Positions 1-8,841 of a DNA stretch of 64,000 bases are shown here, piece after piece (within the stretch, counting starts at the first letter, position 1; each line of letters starts with the position of its first letter). Below the pieces are notes generated by a model. That model was not told the origin of the DNA. It ran no database searches and saw only the letters and a list, made by a program, of their open reading frames with translations. Made by a program: the position numbers and the translations under genes. Source of the stretch: Corynebacterium sp. HMSC04H06 (GTDB lineage Bacteria; Actinomycetota; Actinomycetes; Mycobacteriales; Mycobacteriaceae); assembly GCF_001815935.1 (NCBI RefSeq), contig NZ_KV823406.1:87100-151099 (forward strand), written 5' to 3'.

Positions 1-652
1 GGATGGCCGGCAGATGCGGTGCGAGCACGCTGACCGTGGCCACCCCGAGGTTGGTCCCGAAAGGATCCGCGATAAGTGACTGCGTGGCGACGATGGTGCC
101 GTCCGCAATGACCGGTCCGCCGGAGTCGCCCTTGACCGCCGGGGGAGCGTTGCGCACCAAGGTCGCGGGCCGCACGACAGTGCGCAGGTTGCGCCCGAAC
201 GCTAGGGGAAGGCCGAAGAGGACCTGACCCCAGCGGGGTTGGGCCTGCTGGCGCCCGGTGGCCCCGTCCAGCCCGCCGAATCCGTAGGTGGTGACCTTCT
301 GGCCCCACTCGGGCCGGACCGCGGATAGCCCGAGCAGGGCCGGCGCCTCTACTGGGTGGTGAAGGAGGGCGAGGGCGCAGTCGGTGCCGTCGATGGTGCG
401 CACCGCCAGGATCCGGCGGCGCCACTTCTTGCCGCCGGTAAACCCGGTGACTTGGTAGCCGCGCCGCGGGGCGGTGCGGAAGAAGTGCGCGCAGGTAAGC
501 ACCAGGCGGGTGCTTCTTGGACCGTCGGCAGCATGGCCGGTGCCGCTGTGCGGCTCGGCGATGAGAATGCCGAAGCAGACCCGGTTGCGCTCGTTGAGGC
601 GCACGGTGGTGGAGCTGGCAATTTCTTCCAACTGGTCGAAGGAGTCATCCAT
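1..652 (-). CDS. Trypsin-like serine protease, 3' end outside the window
   Basis: 217 codons are visible and the gene runs off the left edge. All three elements of a chymotrypsin-fold protease are readable: the histidine in LTCAHFF (His56), the aspartate in GTDCALALL (Asp91) and the nucleophile in KGDSGGPV (Ser177). The start is the ATG at 652, because an in-frame TAA lies two codons upstream. There is no signal peptide or membrane segment at the N-terminus, so the visible part gives no export route, which is unusual for this family. It is divergent from the M24 peptidase gene with only 21 bases between the two start codons. Substrate unknown. Confidence 0.85.
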   Translation of the reverse strand, partial: MDDSFDQLEEIASSTTVRLNERNRVCFGILIAEPHSGTGHAADGPRSTRLVLTCAHFFRTAPRRGYQVTGFTGGKKWRRRILAVRTIDGTDCALALLHHPVEAPALLGLSAVRPEWGQKVTTYGFGGLDGATGRQQAQPRWGQVLFGLPLAFGRNLRTVVRPATLVRNAPPAVKGDSGGPVIADGTIVATQSLIADPFGTNLGVATVSVLAPHLPAI

Positions 653-673
653 GGGCGGTTACACTGTTGTCCT
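653..673. promoter_or_regulatory. 21-base divergent promoter region
   Basis: The only sequence between the two divergent ATG codons. On the plus strand TACACT (660-665) sits 8 bases before the ATG at 674, the spacing of a -10 box for a leaderless transcript. The complement of the same bases could serve the protease. The two promoters would therefore overlap. Confidence 0.4.
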
Positions 674-1828
674 ATGAGTGAAAATTCTTTTGCTTTCCCT
701 TCCGAAGTCTATCGAAACCGGATCGCTGCGGCGCAGCAGCAAGCGCGCACGAACGACGTGGCCGCGCTGGTGATTAGCCCGGGCGCCGAGTTCGCCTATT
801 TCACCGGTTCCTGGATGAGCTCGCATGAGCGTTTCAGCGCCCTGGCCATCCCGGCCGAGGGGGAGGCCTTCCTGCTGGCGCCGGCCACCGATGGCGCGGA
901 GCTGGCCGCCGCCCCAGTCGCGGAGCTCAACCTGGCCTTTCACGGCTGGCAGGACGGCACCGACGCCCACGCGCTGGCGGCGGATAAGCTGCGCGAAGCC
1001 CACGGCGCGGCGGCCGAAGACGGTGCGCGCCTGGCGGTCTCCGGCGGGATGGACGCCGCGCACCTGCTGGGCCTGCAGGCCCAGTTCCCGTCCGCGCTGT
1101 GGGTGGCCGCCGATCAGGTCATCGGCGCGTTGTTCTCCCGCAAGGACGACGAGGAGATCGCGCAGCTGCGCGCGGCCGCGCTGGCTATCGATGCCGTCCA
1201 CGCCCGCGTGCCCTCGCTGCTGCAGCCCGGAGTGACCGAGCAGCAGGTGGCGGACCAGCTTGAGGAGCTAATCCTGCAGGAGCACGACGCGGTCGACTTC
1301 GTCATCGTCGGCTCCGGCCCCAACGGCGCGAACCCGCACCACAGCTTCTCCGAGCGCGTCATGAGCGACGGCGATCCGGTGGTCGTGGACATCGGAGGCA
1401 CCTTCGGCGCCGGCTATCACTCGGACTGTACCCGCACCTACGTGGTCGGCGGCGACGCCTCCCGTGCGCCGGAGGACTTCCAGGCCGCCTACGAGGTGCT
1501 ACGTCAAGCCCACGCCGCCGGCATGCAGCAGGCCCGCCGCGGGGCCATCGCGGGCAGCGTTGACGATGCCTGCCGCACGGTCATCACGGACGCCGGCTGG
1601 GGCGAGTACTTCACACACCGGACCGGGCACGGTATCGGCCTGTCCACGCATGAGGAGCCGTTCATCGCCGCCGGCAACGACTTGGAGCTGGCCGAGTCGA
1701 TGACCTTTTCCATCGAGCCCGGCATCTACAAGGAAGGCGAGTGGGGCATGCGCCTAGAAGACATCGTCACCATCAACGGCGACGGCGTGGCCGAGAGCCT
1801 GAACGAGGGCGAGCGCGACCTGCGATGA
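674..1828 (+). CDS. M24 family metallopeptidase, Xaa-Pro aminopeptidase/dipeptidase type
   Basis: 384 residues, normal length for a PepQ/PepP-like cytosolic peptidase that removes residues next to proline. An N-terminal creatinase-like domain (about 1-150) is followed by the pita-bread catalytic domain. The five metal ligands are visible: Asp239 and Asp251 in VVVDIGG and HSDCTRT, His319 in RTGHGIG, Glu348 in SIEPGIY and Glu362 in MRLEDIV. The reading frame is open further upstream, but ATG 674 is chosen because it begins the conserved N-terminus and has a -10-like box just ahead. The stop overlaps the next start as ATGA, so the two genes are probably co-transcribed. Confidence 0.9.
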   Translation: MSENSFAFPSEVYRNRIAAAQQQARTNDVAALVISPGAEFAYFTGSWMSSHERFSALAIPAEGEAFLLAPATDGAELAAAPVAELNLAFHGWQDGTDAHALAADKLREAHGAAAEDGARLAVSGGMDAAHLLGLQAQFPSALWVAADQVIGALFSRKDDEEIAQLRAAALAIDAVHARVPSLLQPGVTEQQVADQLEELILQEHDAVDFVIVGSGPNGANPHHSFSERVMSDGDPVVVDIGGTFGAGYHSDCTRTYVVGGDASRAPEDFQAAYEVLRQAHAAGMQQARRGAIAGSVDDACRTVITDAGWGEYFTHRTGHGIGLSTHEEPFIAAGNDLELAESMTFSIEPGIYKEGEWGMRLEDIVTINGDGVAESLNEGERDLR

Positions 1829-2634
1829 GCGCGCAGAACACCACCGCCGACCACGCTGGCTCCGCGCCCCGGGTCCCGGGCGCTGTCCTGGTGCTGGGCG
1901 GGCGCTCGGATATCGGCACGGAGATCGCCGCGCTGCTCGCGCCCGGGCGCCGGGTGGTCCTCGCCGCCCGCGGTGACGAAGGCATGGATGACCAACGCGC
2001 CCGCCTGCGGGCTGCTGGCGCGCGGGAGGTCGACTTCCTCGACTTCGACGCGCTGGACATGGACAACCACCGCGCCGTGGTGCGCCAGGCTCGCGAGCTC
2101 GCCGGCGAGATCACCACGGCCGTAGTGGCCTTCGGGATCCTGGGCGACCAGGAGCGCGCCGAGGCCGACGAGTCCCACGCAACGTATATAGCCCAGCTGG
2201 ATTACACCGCGCAGGTTTCCATGCTGACCGTGCTCGCCGATGAGATGGAGCGCGGGCACATCGTCGCGTTTTCCTCCATCGCCGGGTGGCGCACCCGCCG
2301 CGCCAACTACGTCTACGGTTCTACGAAGGCCGGTTTGGACGCATTCTGCCAGGGGCTGGCGGACCGCCTGCACGGCGGGCCCCTGGCGCTGATCACGGCC
2401 CGCCCCGGCTTCGTCATCGGCTCCATGACCGAGGGCATGAAGCCCGCGCCGCTGTCCGTGACCCCTGACGTGGTGGCACGTTACGTCGTCGACGCCATCG
2501 GTAGGGAAGCGGACAAGGCCGCTGCTGGTGGCGCCTTGGCCAGCCGGACGCTGTGGGTCCCGGTCACGCTGCGATTCCTGGCGTGGGTGATGGCGCTCGT
2601 GCCGCGCCCCATCTGGCGGCACATGCCGCGCTAG
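1825..2634 (+). CDS. SDR family oxidoreductase, DprE2-like
   Basis: 269 residues with a Rossmann fold. The N-terminal nucleotide-binding glycine segment reads VLVLGGRSDIG, and the active-site Tyr-x-x-x-Lys lies in YVYGSTKAGLD. The overall pattern, including STKAGLDAF and a C-terminal hydrophobic stretch with WVMALVPRPIW, resembles decaprenylphosphoryl-2-keto-ribose reductases (DprE2) of arabinan synthesis. No DprE1 partner is beside it, so it could be a paralogue with another substrate. Its ATG overlaps the peptidase stop codon and its last four bases overlap the convergent gene. Confidence 0.75.
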   Translation: MSAQNTTADHAGSAPRVPGAVLVLGGRSDIGTEIAALLAPGRRVVLAARGDEGMDDQRARLRAAGAREVDFLDFDALDMDNHRAVVRQARELAGEITTAVVAFGILGDQERAEADESHATYIAQLDYTAQVSMLTVLADEMERGHIVAFSSIAGWRTRRANYVYGSTKAGLDAFCQGLADRLHGGPLALITARPGFVIGSMTEGMKPAPLSVTPDVVARYVVDAIGREADKAAAGGALASRTLWVPVTLRFLAWVMALVPRPIWRHMPR

Positions 2635-3467
2635 CCCATGGGGCTGACCATGCCTTCCGGGCTGACCACGCTGGCGTCGAAGATGAAGCCGCGGGGTGCC
2701 ATCACGCGCAGCACGACGTCGGCGTCGCCCTCGGCGAGGCCGTGCAGGACGAGCCCACCGAAGGGCGTGACGGTAATCGGCACGCCCAAATGCCCCAGCA
2801 GCGTGGCGTATTCGGCCGGCAGCACGCCGTCGGGCAGAGCAGTGCCCAGGTCCACGAGCCCGTCGTCGCAGTGATCCGCCAGCCACCCGATGGGCCCGAC
2901 CGAGCCGGTGTTCGCAGGGAGATCACCCGTGCCAGCCGCACCAGCCCCATAGGCGGCGTCGGCAGCTTCCTGCTGGAGAAGCTCCCGGACGTGCTCCCAG
3001 GCCTCTTCCGGCTCGGCGTGGTGGGCCAGCTCCTCAGCCTCGCGGAAGACAGTAAAGGAGGACTCGGCCAGGGCTACCCGGACTCGGGCGGGCACCGCGC
3101 GCAGCTGCTCGTCCTCGGTGCTGATAGCCACGCGGGGCGCGCCGGCCGGGCTGGCGGACTCCTCGTCGCCTAAGCGGTCGGCGAGCCCGCGGGCGAATTC
3201 GCGGGCGGTAGGAGACAGGGGAGAGGCAAGAATCTGGTGAGCACTGCCCGGCCACGACAGCTGGCCCAGGCTGTGTGCTACGGCCTCCTCGTCCTGGATG
3301 CCGCGCAGGGCGACTCGGCTCCACGCGCCCAGATAAACCTTGCCGTCGGCATAGTCGTAGGCCGTTTTCCCGAGCGCGAACCAGTCGTCCGGGCGGGTAA
3401 GCCCGCCGGGGATGAAGGTATCAGCGGCCGGCGCGGAATCAGAGTGAGAGAAATTCAGCAATGCCAT
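2631..3467 (-). CDS. Conserved hypothetical protein
   Basis: 278 residues from ATG 3467 (begins MALLNFSHSDSAP). An in-frame ATG 11 codons upstream would add a poorly coding extension. I do not recognise a domain. The sequence is acidic and soluble, without signal peptide or membrane segments, and ends in a hydrophobic beta-rich part. It is convergent with the SDR gene, overlapping by 4 bases, and stands alone on its strand. Confidence 0.65.
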   Translation of the reverse strand: MALLNFSHSDSAPAADTFIPGGLTRPDDWFALGKTAYDYADGKVYLGAWSRVALRGIQDEEAVAHSLGQLSWPGSAHQILASPLSPTAREFARGLADRLGDEESASPAGAPRVAISTEDEQLRAVPARVRVALAESSFTVFREAEELAHHAEPEEAWEHVRELLQQEAADAAYGAGAAGTGDLPANTGSVGPIGWLADHCDDGLVDLGTALPDGVLPAEYATLLGHLGVPITVTPFGGLVLHGLAEGDADVVLRVMAPRGFIFDASVVSPEGMVSPMG

Positions 3468-3562
3468 AGGCAGTAGTCTAATTGCCGTCGCCGTGTGCAA
3501 GTCTTACCGATGCCTTCGCGCCTGTTCCGCATTCTCCAGTCAGGCAGGTAGGCTAGGGAATT

Positions 3563-4162
3563 ATGCCGTTTCTGCTGTTTGTTGCCTACTTGGTTCTGGA
3601 AACCCTGACTTTTTGGGCTGTGGTCTCCCTCATTGGTGTGGGCTGGGCGCTAGTCGCCTTGTTCGCCACGATGTTCTTCGGGATGTCCATCGCCGGCTGG
3701 GAGGCGCGCCGGATCATGAGTTCCAAGGTTGTGCGCCAAGAAGACGGCACCGCCGTTATGCAGGACGATACCCCGGGCAAGACCGCCGGTAACGTCGGCC
3801 TGACCATGGTCGGCGGCATCCTGCTCACGCTGCCGGGATTTTTCACCACGCTGGTGGGCCTGCTCTTTCTCTTCCCGCCGACCCGGGCGGTGCTGCGCGG
3901 CTTCATCGCCTTCCGCCTGGTGCGTTCCGTGGAGAACTTCGGCGTGCGCCTCTACGACCGCAGCCCGATGTCGCAGCAGCACGACAGCTACGGCAGCTTT
4001 AGCGGTCCTGCCGGCGGCGCAGACGCGGCGCATGAGCCGACCGTGCTCGAGGAAGAAGAGATCCGCCGCTGGTCCGAAAACGCTAACCCGTCCGACTTCG
4101 GTGAGCCGGACACGGGCGATAGAGATGGCGACGACGGCGAGACCCCGGGGGATAAGCGCTAG
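3563..4162 (+). CDS. fxsA: FxsA family membrane protein
   Basis: 199 residues. The N-terminal half carries the FxsA domain: two transmembrane helices at about 3-50, a short basic and polar segment, then a third hydrophobic stretch containing GGILLTLPGFFTTLVGLLF. The C-terminal 70 residues are acidic and probably cytosolic. FxsA proteins are small inner-membrane proteins, known in E. coli for countering F-plasmid exclusion of phage T7; the cellular role here is unknown. A TAGGCT hexamer 8 bases before the ATG fits a leaderless transcript. Its stop overlaps the GTG start of lnt by one base, so it heads the lnt-ppm operon. Confidence 0.8.
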   Translation: MPFLLFVAYLVLETLTFWAVVSLIGVGWALVALFATMFFGMSIAGWEARRIMSSKVVRQEDGTAVMQDDTPGKTAGNVGLTMVGGILLTLPGFFTTLVGLLFLFPPTRAVLRGFIAFRLVRSVENFGVRLYDRSPMSQQHDSYGSFSGPAGGADAAHEPTVLEEEEIRRWSENANPSDFGEPDTGDRDGDDGETPGDKR

Positions 4163-5715
4163 TGTGGCGACTACTTGCCCGGTGGCTACTGGCGGCCGGG
4201 TCGGGGGCGGTGGTCTATACCGGCTACGCCCCGCTGAATTGGTGGCCTATGGCCTGTGTGGGCATCGCCCTGTTCTATTTCAGCCTGTCCCCATGGCGCG
4301 GGGAGCGCGTCTCGCTGCGCTTGGGCGCGGGACTGGGGTTTGTCCACGGTTTTGCTACCTACGCGCTGTTGCTGCCGTGGATCGGGGAGCTGGTCGGTAA
4401 CACACCCTACCTGGCCCTGGCGGCGGCGCTGAGCCTCTACGCCATCCTGACCGGGCTGTGCGGGGCAGCAATAGCGCGTTGGCGCTTTGGCTTCCTTGCC
4501 TTCCCGTTTATCTATCTTGCCGTCGAGTTTGTGCGCTCATCGGTACCTTTTGGCGGCTTCGCCTGGGTGCGCCTGGCGTGGGGACAGGTCAACGGCCCCC
4601 TAGCACAGCTGGTCCAGTGGGGCGGGCCCGCGCTAGTGACAGTGACGGCCAGCCTGCTTGGCACGAGCCTGGTGGCGGTCTGGTCGCGGCGCCACGCCGT
4701 TCGCTTCACGGCCATTGGCGTTATCGTGGCGGTCTTTGCCGCCAGCTTCGTCGCCGGCTGGACCCGCGGCACGGCCGGCCACGAGACCGGGCGGGTGACC
4801 GTCGCAGCCGTGCAGGGCAACGTCCCTCGCATGGGCCTGGACTTCAACGCCCAGCGCCGCGCGGTCCTCAACAACCACGTGCGGGTGACCAAGCAGCTAG
4901 CGGAAGACGGCCATGAGCCGGACCTGGTCATCTGGCCGGAGAATTCCTCGGACGTCAACCCCTTCACAGACGAGGAGGCCCGCGCCTCCATCGAGAGCGC
5001 CGTCGAGGCCGTCGGCGTGCCGATCCTGGTCGGTACCTTGACTTACGATCAGGTCGGCGCGCGCAACACCATGCAGGTCTTCGAGCCGGGCGGGCACCCG
5101 GGCGATCGCCACTACAAGAAGTACCTGCAGCCTTTCGGTGAGACCATGCCCATGCGGGATTTTTTCGCCAAGTTGTCCGATTACGTGGAGCTGGCAGGTG
5201 ACTTCAAACCCGGCGACGGCAACGGCGTGGTGAACATGGCCGGCGTTGCGGTTGGCGTTGCCACCTGCTACGAGGTCATCTTCGACCAGGCTTTCCGCAC
5301 CGCGGTGCAGTCTGGCGCGCAGATCCTGACCACCCCGACCAACAACGCCACCTTCGGCTTTTCTGACATGACCTACCAGCAGCTGGCCATGAGCCGCATG
5401 CGGGCGCTGGAAACCGATCGTGCGGTGGTGGTCCCGGCGACCTCCGGTGTCTCCGCCATCGTGCACCCGGACGGGAAGATCAGCCAGGAGTCCAATATCT
5501 TCGAGGCCAAATACCTGGTTGAGGACCTGCCACTGCGCAGCGGCGAGACGCTTGCGGTACGCTTTGGTTCGATCCTAGAACTGGCCATGGTTATTATTGG
5601 TGGAGTATTAACGCTGGCTGCCCTGATCTCTGCCGGCTCCCGGCGGTCGGCCGCCGCGAGCCCCACGGCCGCAAGGGCGAAGAAGAAGACCCGCTCCACG
5701 CGGGCCAAGAAGTAG
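4162..5715 (+). CDS. lnt: Apolipoprotein N-acyltransferase
   Basis: 517 residues. About seven hydrophobic segments in the first 210 residues precede a nitrilase-fold periplasmic domain (about 215-460) and a last transmembrane helix near 475-495. The nitrilase triad is visible: Glu260 in WPENSSD, Lys319 in [11 protein letters not shown] and Cys369 in ATCYEVIF. The enzyme transfers the third acyl chain to the N-terminal cysteine of lipoproteins at the outer face of the membrane. It starts at GTG 4162, overlapping fxsA, and is followed 16 bases later by ppm. In Mycobacterium tuberculosis the two activities are fused in one protein; corynebacteria keep them separate, as here. The tail is rich in Lys, Arg and Ala. 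Confidence 0.95.
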   Translation: MWRLLARWLLAAGSGAVVYTGYAPLNWWPMACVGIALFYFSLSPWRGERVSLRLGAGLGFVHGFATYALLLPWIGELVGNTPYLALAAALSLYAILTGLCGAAIARWRFGFLAFPFIYLAVEFVRSSVPFGGFAWVRLAWGQVNGPLAQLVQWGGPALVTVTASLLGTSLVAVWSRRHAVRFTAIGVIVAVFAASFVAGWTRGTAGHETGRVTVAAVQGNVPRMGLDFNAQRRAVLNNHVRVTKQLAEDGHEPDLVIWPENSSDVNPFTDEEARASIESAVEAVGVPILVGTLTYDQVGARNTMQVFEPGGHPGDRHYKKYLQPFGETMPMRDFFAKLSDYVELAGDFKPGDGNGVVNMAGVAVGVATCYEVIFDQAFRTAVQSGAQILTTPTNNATFGFSDMTYQQLAMSRMRALETDRAVVVPATSGVSAIVHPDGKISQESNIFEAKYLVEDLPLRSGETLAVRFGSILELAMVIIGGVLTLAALISAGSRRSAAASPTAARAKKKTRSTRAKK

Positions 5716-5731
5716 AAGGAGTCTCCCACTC

Positions 5732-6628
5732 GTGACCGCTAACTCAGCGTCGACGCTGGTCATCATCCCCACCTTCAACGAGCTGGAAAACCTCCCGCTC
5801 ATCACCGGCCGCGTGCGCTTCGCCACCCCGGACGTCCACGTCTTGGTCGTGGACGATAACTCCCCGGACGGCACCGGCGACTTGGCCGATGAGCTGGCCG
5901 CGAAGGATGAGAAGCTCCATGTGCTGCACCGCGAGGGCAAGGGCGGCCTGCTGGGCGCCTACCTCGCCGGCTTCGAGTGGGGCTTGGAGCGCGACTACCA
6001 CGTCCTGTGCGAGATGGACGCGGACGGCTCCCACGCCCCGGAACAGCTGCACCTGCTGCTGGAAGCCATCGATGACGGCGCCGACCTGGTGATCGGCTCC
6101 CGCTACATCCCGGGCGGGGAGACCGTCAACTGGCCAGCCTCCCGCGAGTACCTGTCCCGCCTGGGCAACATCTACATCTCGGTGGCCCTCGGCGCCGGCC
6201 TGTCGGACATGACCGCCGGCTACCGTGCCTTCCGCCGTGAGCTGCTCGAGGCACTCGACTTCGACGAGCTGTCGAATGCCGGTTATATCTTCCAGGTGGA
6301 CGTCGCCTTCCGTGCCGTCAAGAAGGGCTTCGACGTCCGCGAGGTGCCGATCACCTTCACCGAGCGCGAGTACGGCGAGTCCAAGCTCGATGGCTCGTTT
6401 GTCAAGGACTCGCTGTTCGAGGTCACCAAGTGGGGCGTGCAGCACCGCGCCGAGCAGGCCAGCGAGGTCGCGCATGAGACGGGCCGCATTGCCCAGCAGA
6501 CCCTCAAGGAGATCGGCGCCTACGACCTGCCGCACAAGGCGGGCAAGAAGCTGCGCTGGCTCGGCGACTTTGGCGAGGAGCTGGGCAACCTGGCCAAGCA
6601 CCAGTGGAAGTCCATGCGGCGCGGCTAG
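5732..6628 (+). CDS. ppm: Polyprenol monophosphomannose synthase
   Basis: 298 residues, a GT2 glycosyltransferase making polyprenyl-phosphomannose from GDP-mannose, the mannose donor for lipomannan, lipoarabinomannan and protein mannosylation. The N-terminal nucleotide-binding strand ([15 protein letters not shown]), [11 protein letters not shown] and the metal-binding CEMDADGSH are visible. No membrane helix is present; corynebacterial Ppm is a soluble domain thought to dock on Lnt. GTG 5732 follows a good AGAAGGAG ribosome site that overlaps the end of lnt. The C-terminal extension (about 240-298) is charged and beyond the usual catalytic core. Confidence 0.95.
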   Translation: MTANSASTLVIIPTFNELENLPLITGRVRFATPDVHVLVVDDNSPDGTGDLADELAAKDEKLHVLHREGKGGLLGAYLAGFEWGLERDYHVLCEMDADGSHAPEQLHLLLEAIDDGADLVIGSRYIPGGETVNWPASREYLSRLGNIYISVALGAGLSDMTAGYRAFRRELLEALDFDELSNAGYIFQVDVAFRAVKKGFDVREVPITFTEREYGESKLDGSFVKDSLFEVTKWGVQHRAEQASEVAHETGRIAQQTLKEIGAYDLPHKAGKKLRWLGDFGEELGNLAKHQWKSMRRG

Positions 6629-6717
6629 CATGCAATAGTTAGCGGGCGCGGTAGTCTAGTCAGAAGTTATTTTCCACTCGGATCGTTCGGCACGTACCTG
6701 CCGATGGAGGAGACACC

Positions 6718-7890
6718 ATGGCTACCGTGAGCTTTAACCACGCCAGTTTGACCTACCCGGGGGCGCAAGCGCCGTCCGTGGACGACTTCGACTTGGAGAT
6801 TGCCGACGGCGAGTTCCTCGTCTTGGTCGGCCCGTCGGGCTGCGGCAAATCGACCACGCTGCGAATGCTGGCGGGCCTCGAAGAGGTCACCTCGGGCAGC
6901 ATTTTTATCGGTGACAAAGACGTCACCAGCCTCGACCCGCGCGAACGGGATATCGCCATGGTTTTCCAGAACTATGCGCTCTACCCGCACATGAGCGTGC
7001 GCGAGAATATGGGCTTCGCCCTGAAGCTGGCCGGGGAGTCGAAGGAAGAGATCAACCGGCGCGTCGATGAGGCGGCCCAGACCTTGGGCCTCGTCGATCT
7101 GCTCGACCGGAAGCCGAAGGCCCTCTCCGGCGGCCAGCGCCAGCGCGTGGCCATGGGGCGCGCCATCGTGCGCAATCCGCAGGTCTTCCTCATGGACGAG
7201 CCGCTGTCCAACCTGGACGCCAAGCTGCGCGTGCAGACCCGCACCCAGATCGCGGCCCTGCAGCGCCGCCTCGGCGTGACGACAGTGTACGTGACCCATG
7301 ATCAGACGGAGGCGCTGACCATGGGCGACCGCATCGCGGTCCTCAACGGCGGCGCGCTCGAGCAGGTCGGCACCCCGCGTGAGCTCTACGAGGCCCCGCA
7401 GACCACCTTCGTGGCCGGGTTTATTGGCTCTCCGGCCATGAACCTGGGCCGGTTCACCGTCGACGACCACGGCCGCGCGTCCTCCGGCGAAGCCTGGATC
7501 CAGCTGCCTGACGATGCCGTCCAGGCCCTAGCCGATGCCGGCGAGAAACAGGTCATCCTGGGCGTGCGCCCCGAGGCCCTGCAGTTGGTCGCGGAGGGCG
7601 AAGGGCAGGCCTCCGGCAGCGCCTCTATCCCGTTCGATCTGGAGCTGGTCGAGGAGCTCGGCGCGGACTCCTACCTCTACGGACAGATCCCGGGCGGCAG
7701 CGAGCTCAGCTCAGGGGCGACGACGGAGGAAGCCGCCTCGCCCACCGGCAACGAACTGGTCATGCGCGCTAAGCCGCGGACCGCGCCAGCCAAGGGCAGC
7801 CGGGTCGTGGCCACTGTGGACCCCAACCACGTGCACTGCTTCAGTGTGACTACCGGAAAGCGCATCAACAGCGCCGCAACTGTTCAGTAG
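6718..7890 (+). CDS. ABC transporter ATPase, sugar importer (UgpC/MsiK) type
   Basis: 390 residues. Walker A GPSGCGKST, the signature LSGGQRQRV and Walker B VFLMDEPLSNLD are intact, followed by a C-terminal OB-fold regulatory domain (about 235-390) typical of MalK/UgpC. No permease or binding protein is nearby, so it may energise several sugar importers encoded elsewhere, as MsiK does in Streptomyces; that role is inference. A GGAGGA ribosome site precedes ATG 6718. A strong hairpin terminator follows the stop codon, so transcription ends here. Confidence 0.9.
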   Translation: MATVSFNHASLTYPGAQAPSVDDFDLEIADGEFLVLVGPSGCGKSTTLRMLAGLEEVTSGSIFIGDKDVTSLDPRERDIAMVFQNYALYPHMSVRENMGFALKLAGESKEEINRRVDEAAQTLGLVDLLDRKPKALSGGQRQRVAMGRAIVRNPQVFLMDEPLSNLDAKLRVQTRTQIAALQRRLGVTTVYVTHDQTEALTMGDRIAVLNGGALEQVGTPRELYEAPQTTFVAGFIGSPAMNLGRFTVDDHGRASSGEAWIQLPDDAVQALADAGEKQVILGVRPEALQLVAEGEGQASGSASIPFDLELVEELGADSYLYGQIPGGSELSSGATTEEAASPTGNELVMRAKPRTAPAKGSRVVATVDPNHVHCFSVTTGKRINSAATVQ

Positions 7891-7897
7891 CAAGAAT

Positions 7898-7944
7898 AAC
7901 CGCCAGCCACTTAAGCCGTAAGCGCTAAGTGCTGGCGGTTGTTT
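7898..7944 (+). terminator. Intrinsic terminator after the ABC ATPase gene
   Basis: Inverted repeat AACCGCCAGCCACTTA / TAAGTGCTGGCGGTT with a short loop, followed by GTTT. It lies between two convergent genes and may work in both directions. Confidence 0.75.
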
Positions 7945-7977
7945 CATAGCTCGGGGAGAAGTACCCCGCGCAAAGAC

Positions 7978-8358
7978 TTACTTCTTATCCTTCTTTTCCT
8001 GCTGCTCGCGCAGCAGGCGGGCAGCGGAACGACGGCGCTTGCGCAGCTGCTGGATGCGCTCCTCGAGGAGCTCGTCGAGCTCGTCCAAGGAGCGGCGTTC
8101 GCATAGCATGTCCCAGTGGGTGCGCGGCGGCTTGGCCGGCTTGGACTCCACGCCTTCGCCCTCGACCAAGATGCCTACCTTGCCGTTCTTGCACAACCAC
8201 TCTTCGGGGATTTCTGCGTCATCGGCAAAGGGGACCTCGTAGATATCGCCGTCTTCGGTGCGGTACTTCACCATCTGGCGGGGCGCAAGGTCGTGGTCGC
8301 GATCTGTTTCGTAGCTAACGGCGCCCATTCGGCTGCCACGGAGTACGCGATCTGCCAT
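7978..8358 (-). CDS. rbpA: RNA polymerase-binding protein RbpA
   Basis: 126 residues. RbpA is an actinobacterial transcription factor that binds primary sigma factor and beta-prime and stabilises the open complex. The N-terminal MADRVLRGSRMGAVSYETD, the central zinc-ribbon-like core with WLCKNG and LCERR, and the C-terminal sigma-interacting helix (ELDELLEERIQQLRKRR) are all present. A charged tail REQQEKKDKK ends the protein. Position next to ppm matches the Rv2050/Rv2051c neighbourhood of mycobacteria. It is divergent from the zinc-finger gene. Confidence 0.97.
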   Translation of the reverse strand: MADRVLRGSRMGAVSYETDRDHDLAPRQMVKYRTEDGDIYEVPFADDAEIPEEWLCKNGKVGILVEGEGVESKPAKPPRTHWDMLCERRSLDELDELLEERIQQLRKRRRSAARLLREQQEKKDKK

Positions 8359-8493
8359 GCAACATCATCCTTTACTAAATTTACCTATGAAGGTGCGGGG
8401 CGATTACTATTCCCGCGCCCAGTCCTAACAGTATAACGAAGAACCCAGTGTGATTGTTCCCAGGTAGGGGTTAATGGGCTAAGGTAGTTTACC
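8359..8493. promoter_or_regulatory. Divergent promoter region rbpA / zinc-finger gene
   Basis: 135 bases. On the plus strand TAAGGT (8480-8485) lies 8 bases before the GTG at 8494, consistent with a leaderless mRNA. On the minus strand an AT-rich stretch (TAGTAAT, TAAATTTAGTAAAGGATG) precedes rbpA and includes an AAAGGA ribosome site. Confidence 0.4.
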
Positions 8494-8835
8494 GTGATGC
8501 GTACTTCGGCTCATTCCCGCGAGAAAATCACCTGTCAATGGTGCAATAGGGAAATGGTCCAAAACGGGCGGGGGCGACCCCGGAAGTTTTGTAGCGCGGC
8601 CTGCAAGCAGCGCGCATACGAGCAGCGCAACGCGGTCTCGGGGACCACAATCCCGGAGGATGCGATTATCATGTCGCCCAAGAGCGCGGCCGAGCTTGCC
8701 GACGGCTTGTTCGAGCTGCGCTGCGGGGCGCAGGATATTCAGACCGCCGTCCATGAGGGTGCCGAAGCCAGCGAAATCAACCAGCTATGCGAAGAAATGG
8801 TGGCCTTGGCCCGCCACCTAGAGGAGTTAAGGTAA
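8494..8835 (+). CDS. Small FCS-type zinc-finger protein
   Basis: 113 residues from GTG 8494; ATG 8497 is an equally possible start. The N-terminal third has a four-cysteine zinc knuckle, CQWC then FCSAAC about 16 residues later, embedded in GRPRKFCSAACKQRAYEQR, which is rich in Arg and Lys and probably contacts nucleic acid. The rest is an acidic helical region (about 60-113). Similar short proteins occur in other actinobacteria without assigned function. It stops 6 bases before the YceI gene. Confidence 0.75.
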   Translation: MMRTSAHSREKITCQWCNREMVQNGRGRPRKFCSAACKQRAYEQRNAVSGTTIPEDAIIMSPKSAAELADGLFELRCGAQDIQTAVHEGAEASEINQLCEEMVALARHLEELR

Positions 8836-8841
8836 AACGCC

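Noticed and set aside
349..648. 99-codon minus-strand frame at the left edge
   Set aside because: It is in the wrong frame relative to the protease, whose His, Asp and Ser motifs lie in the frame starting at 652.
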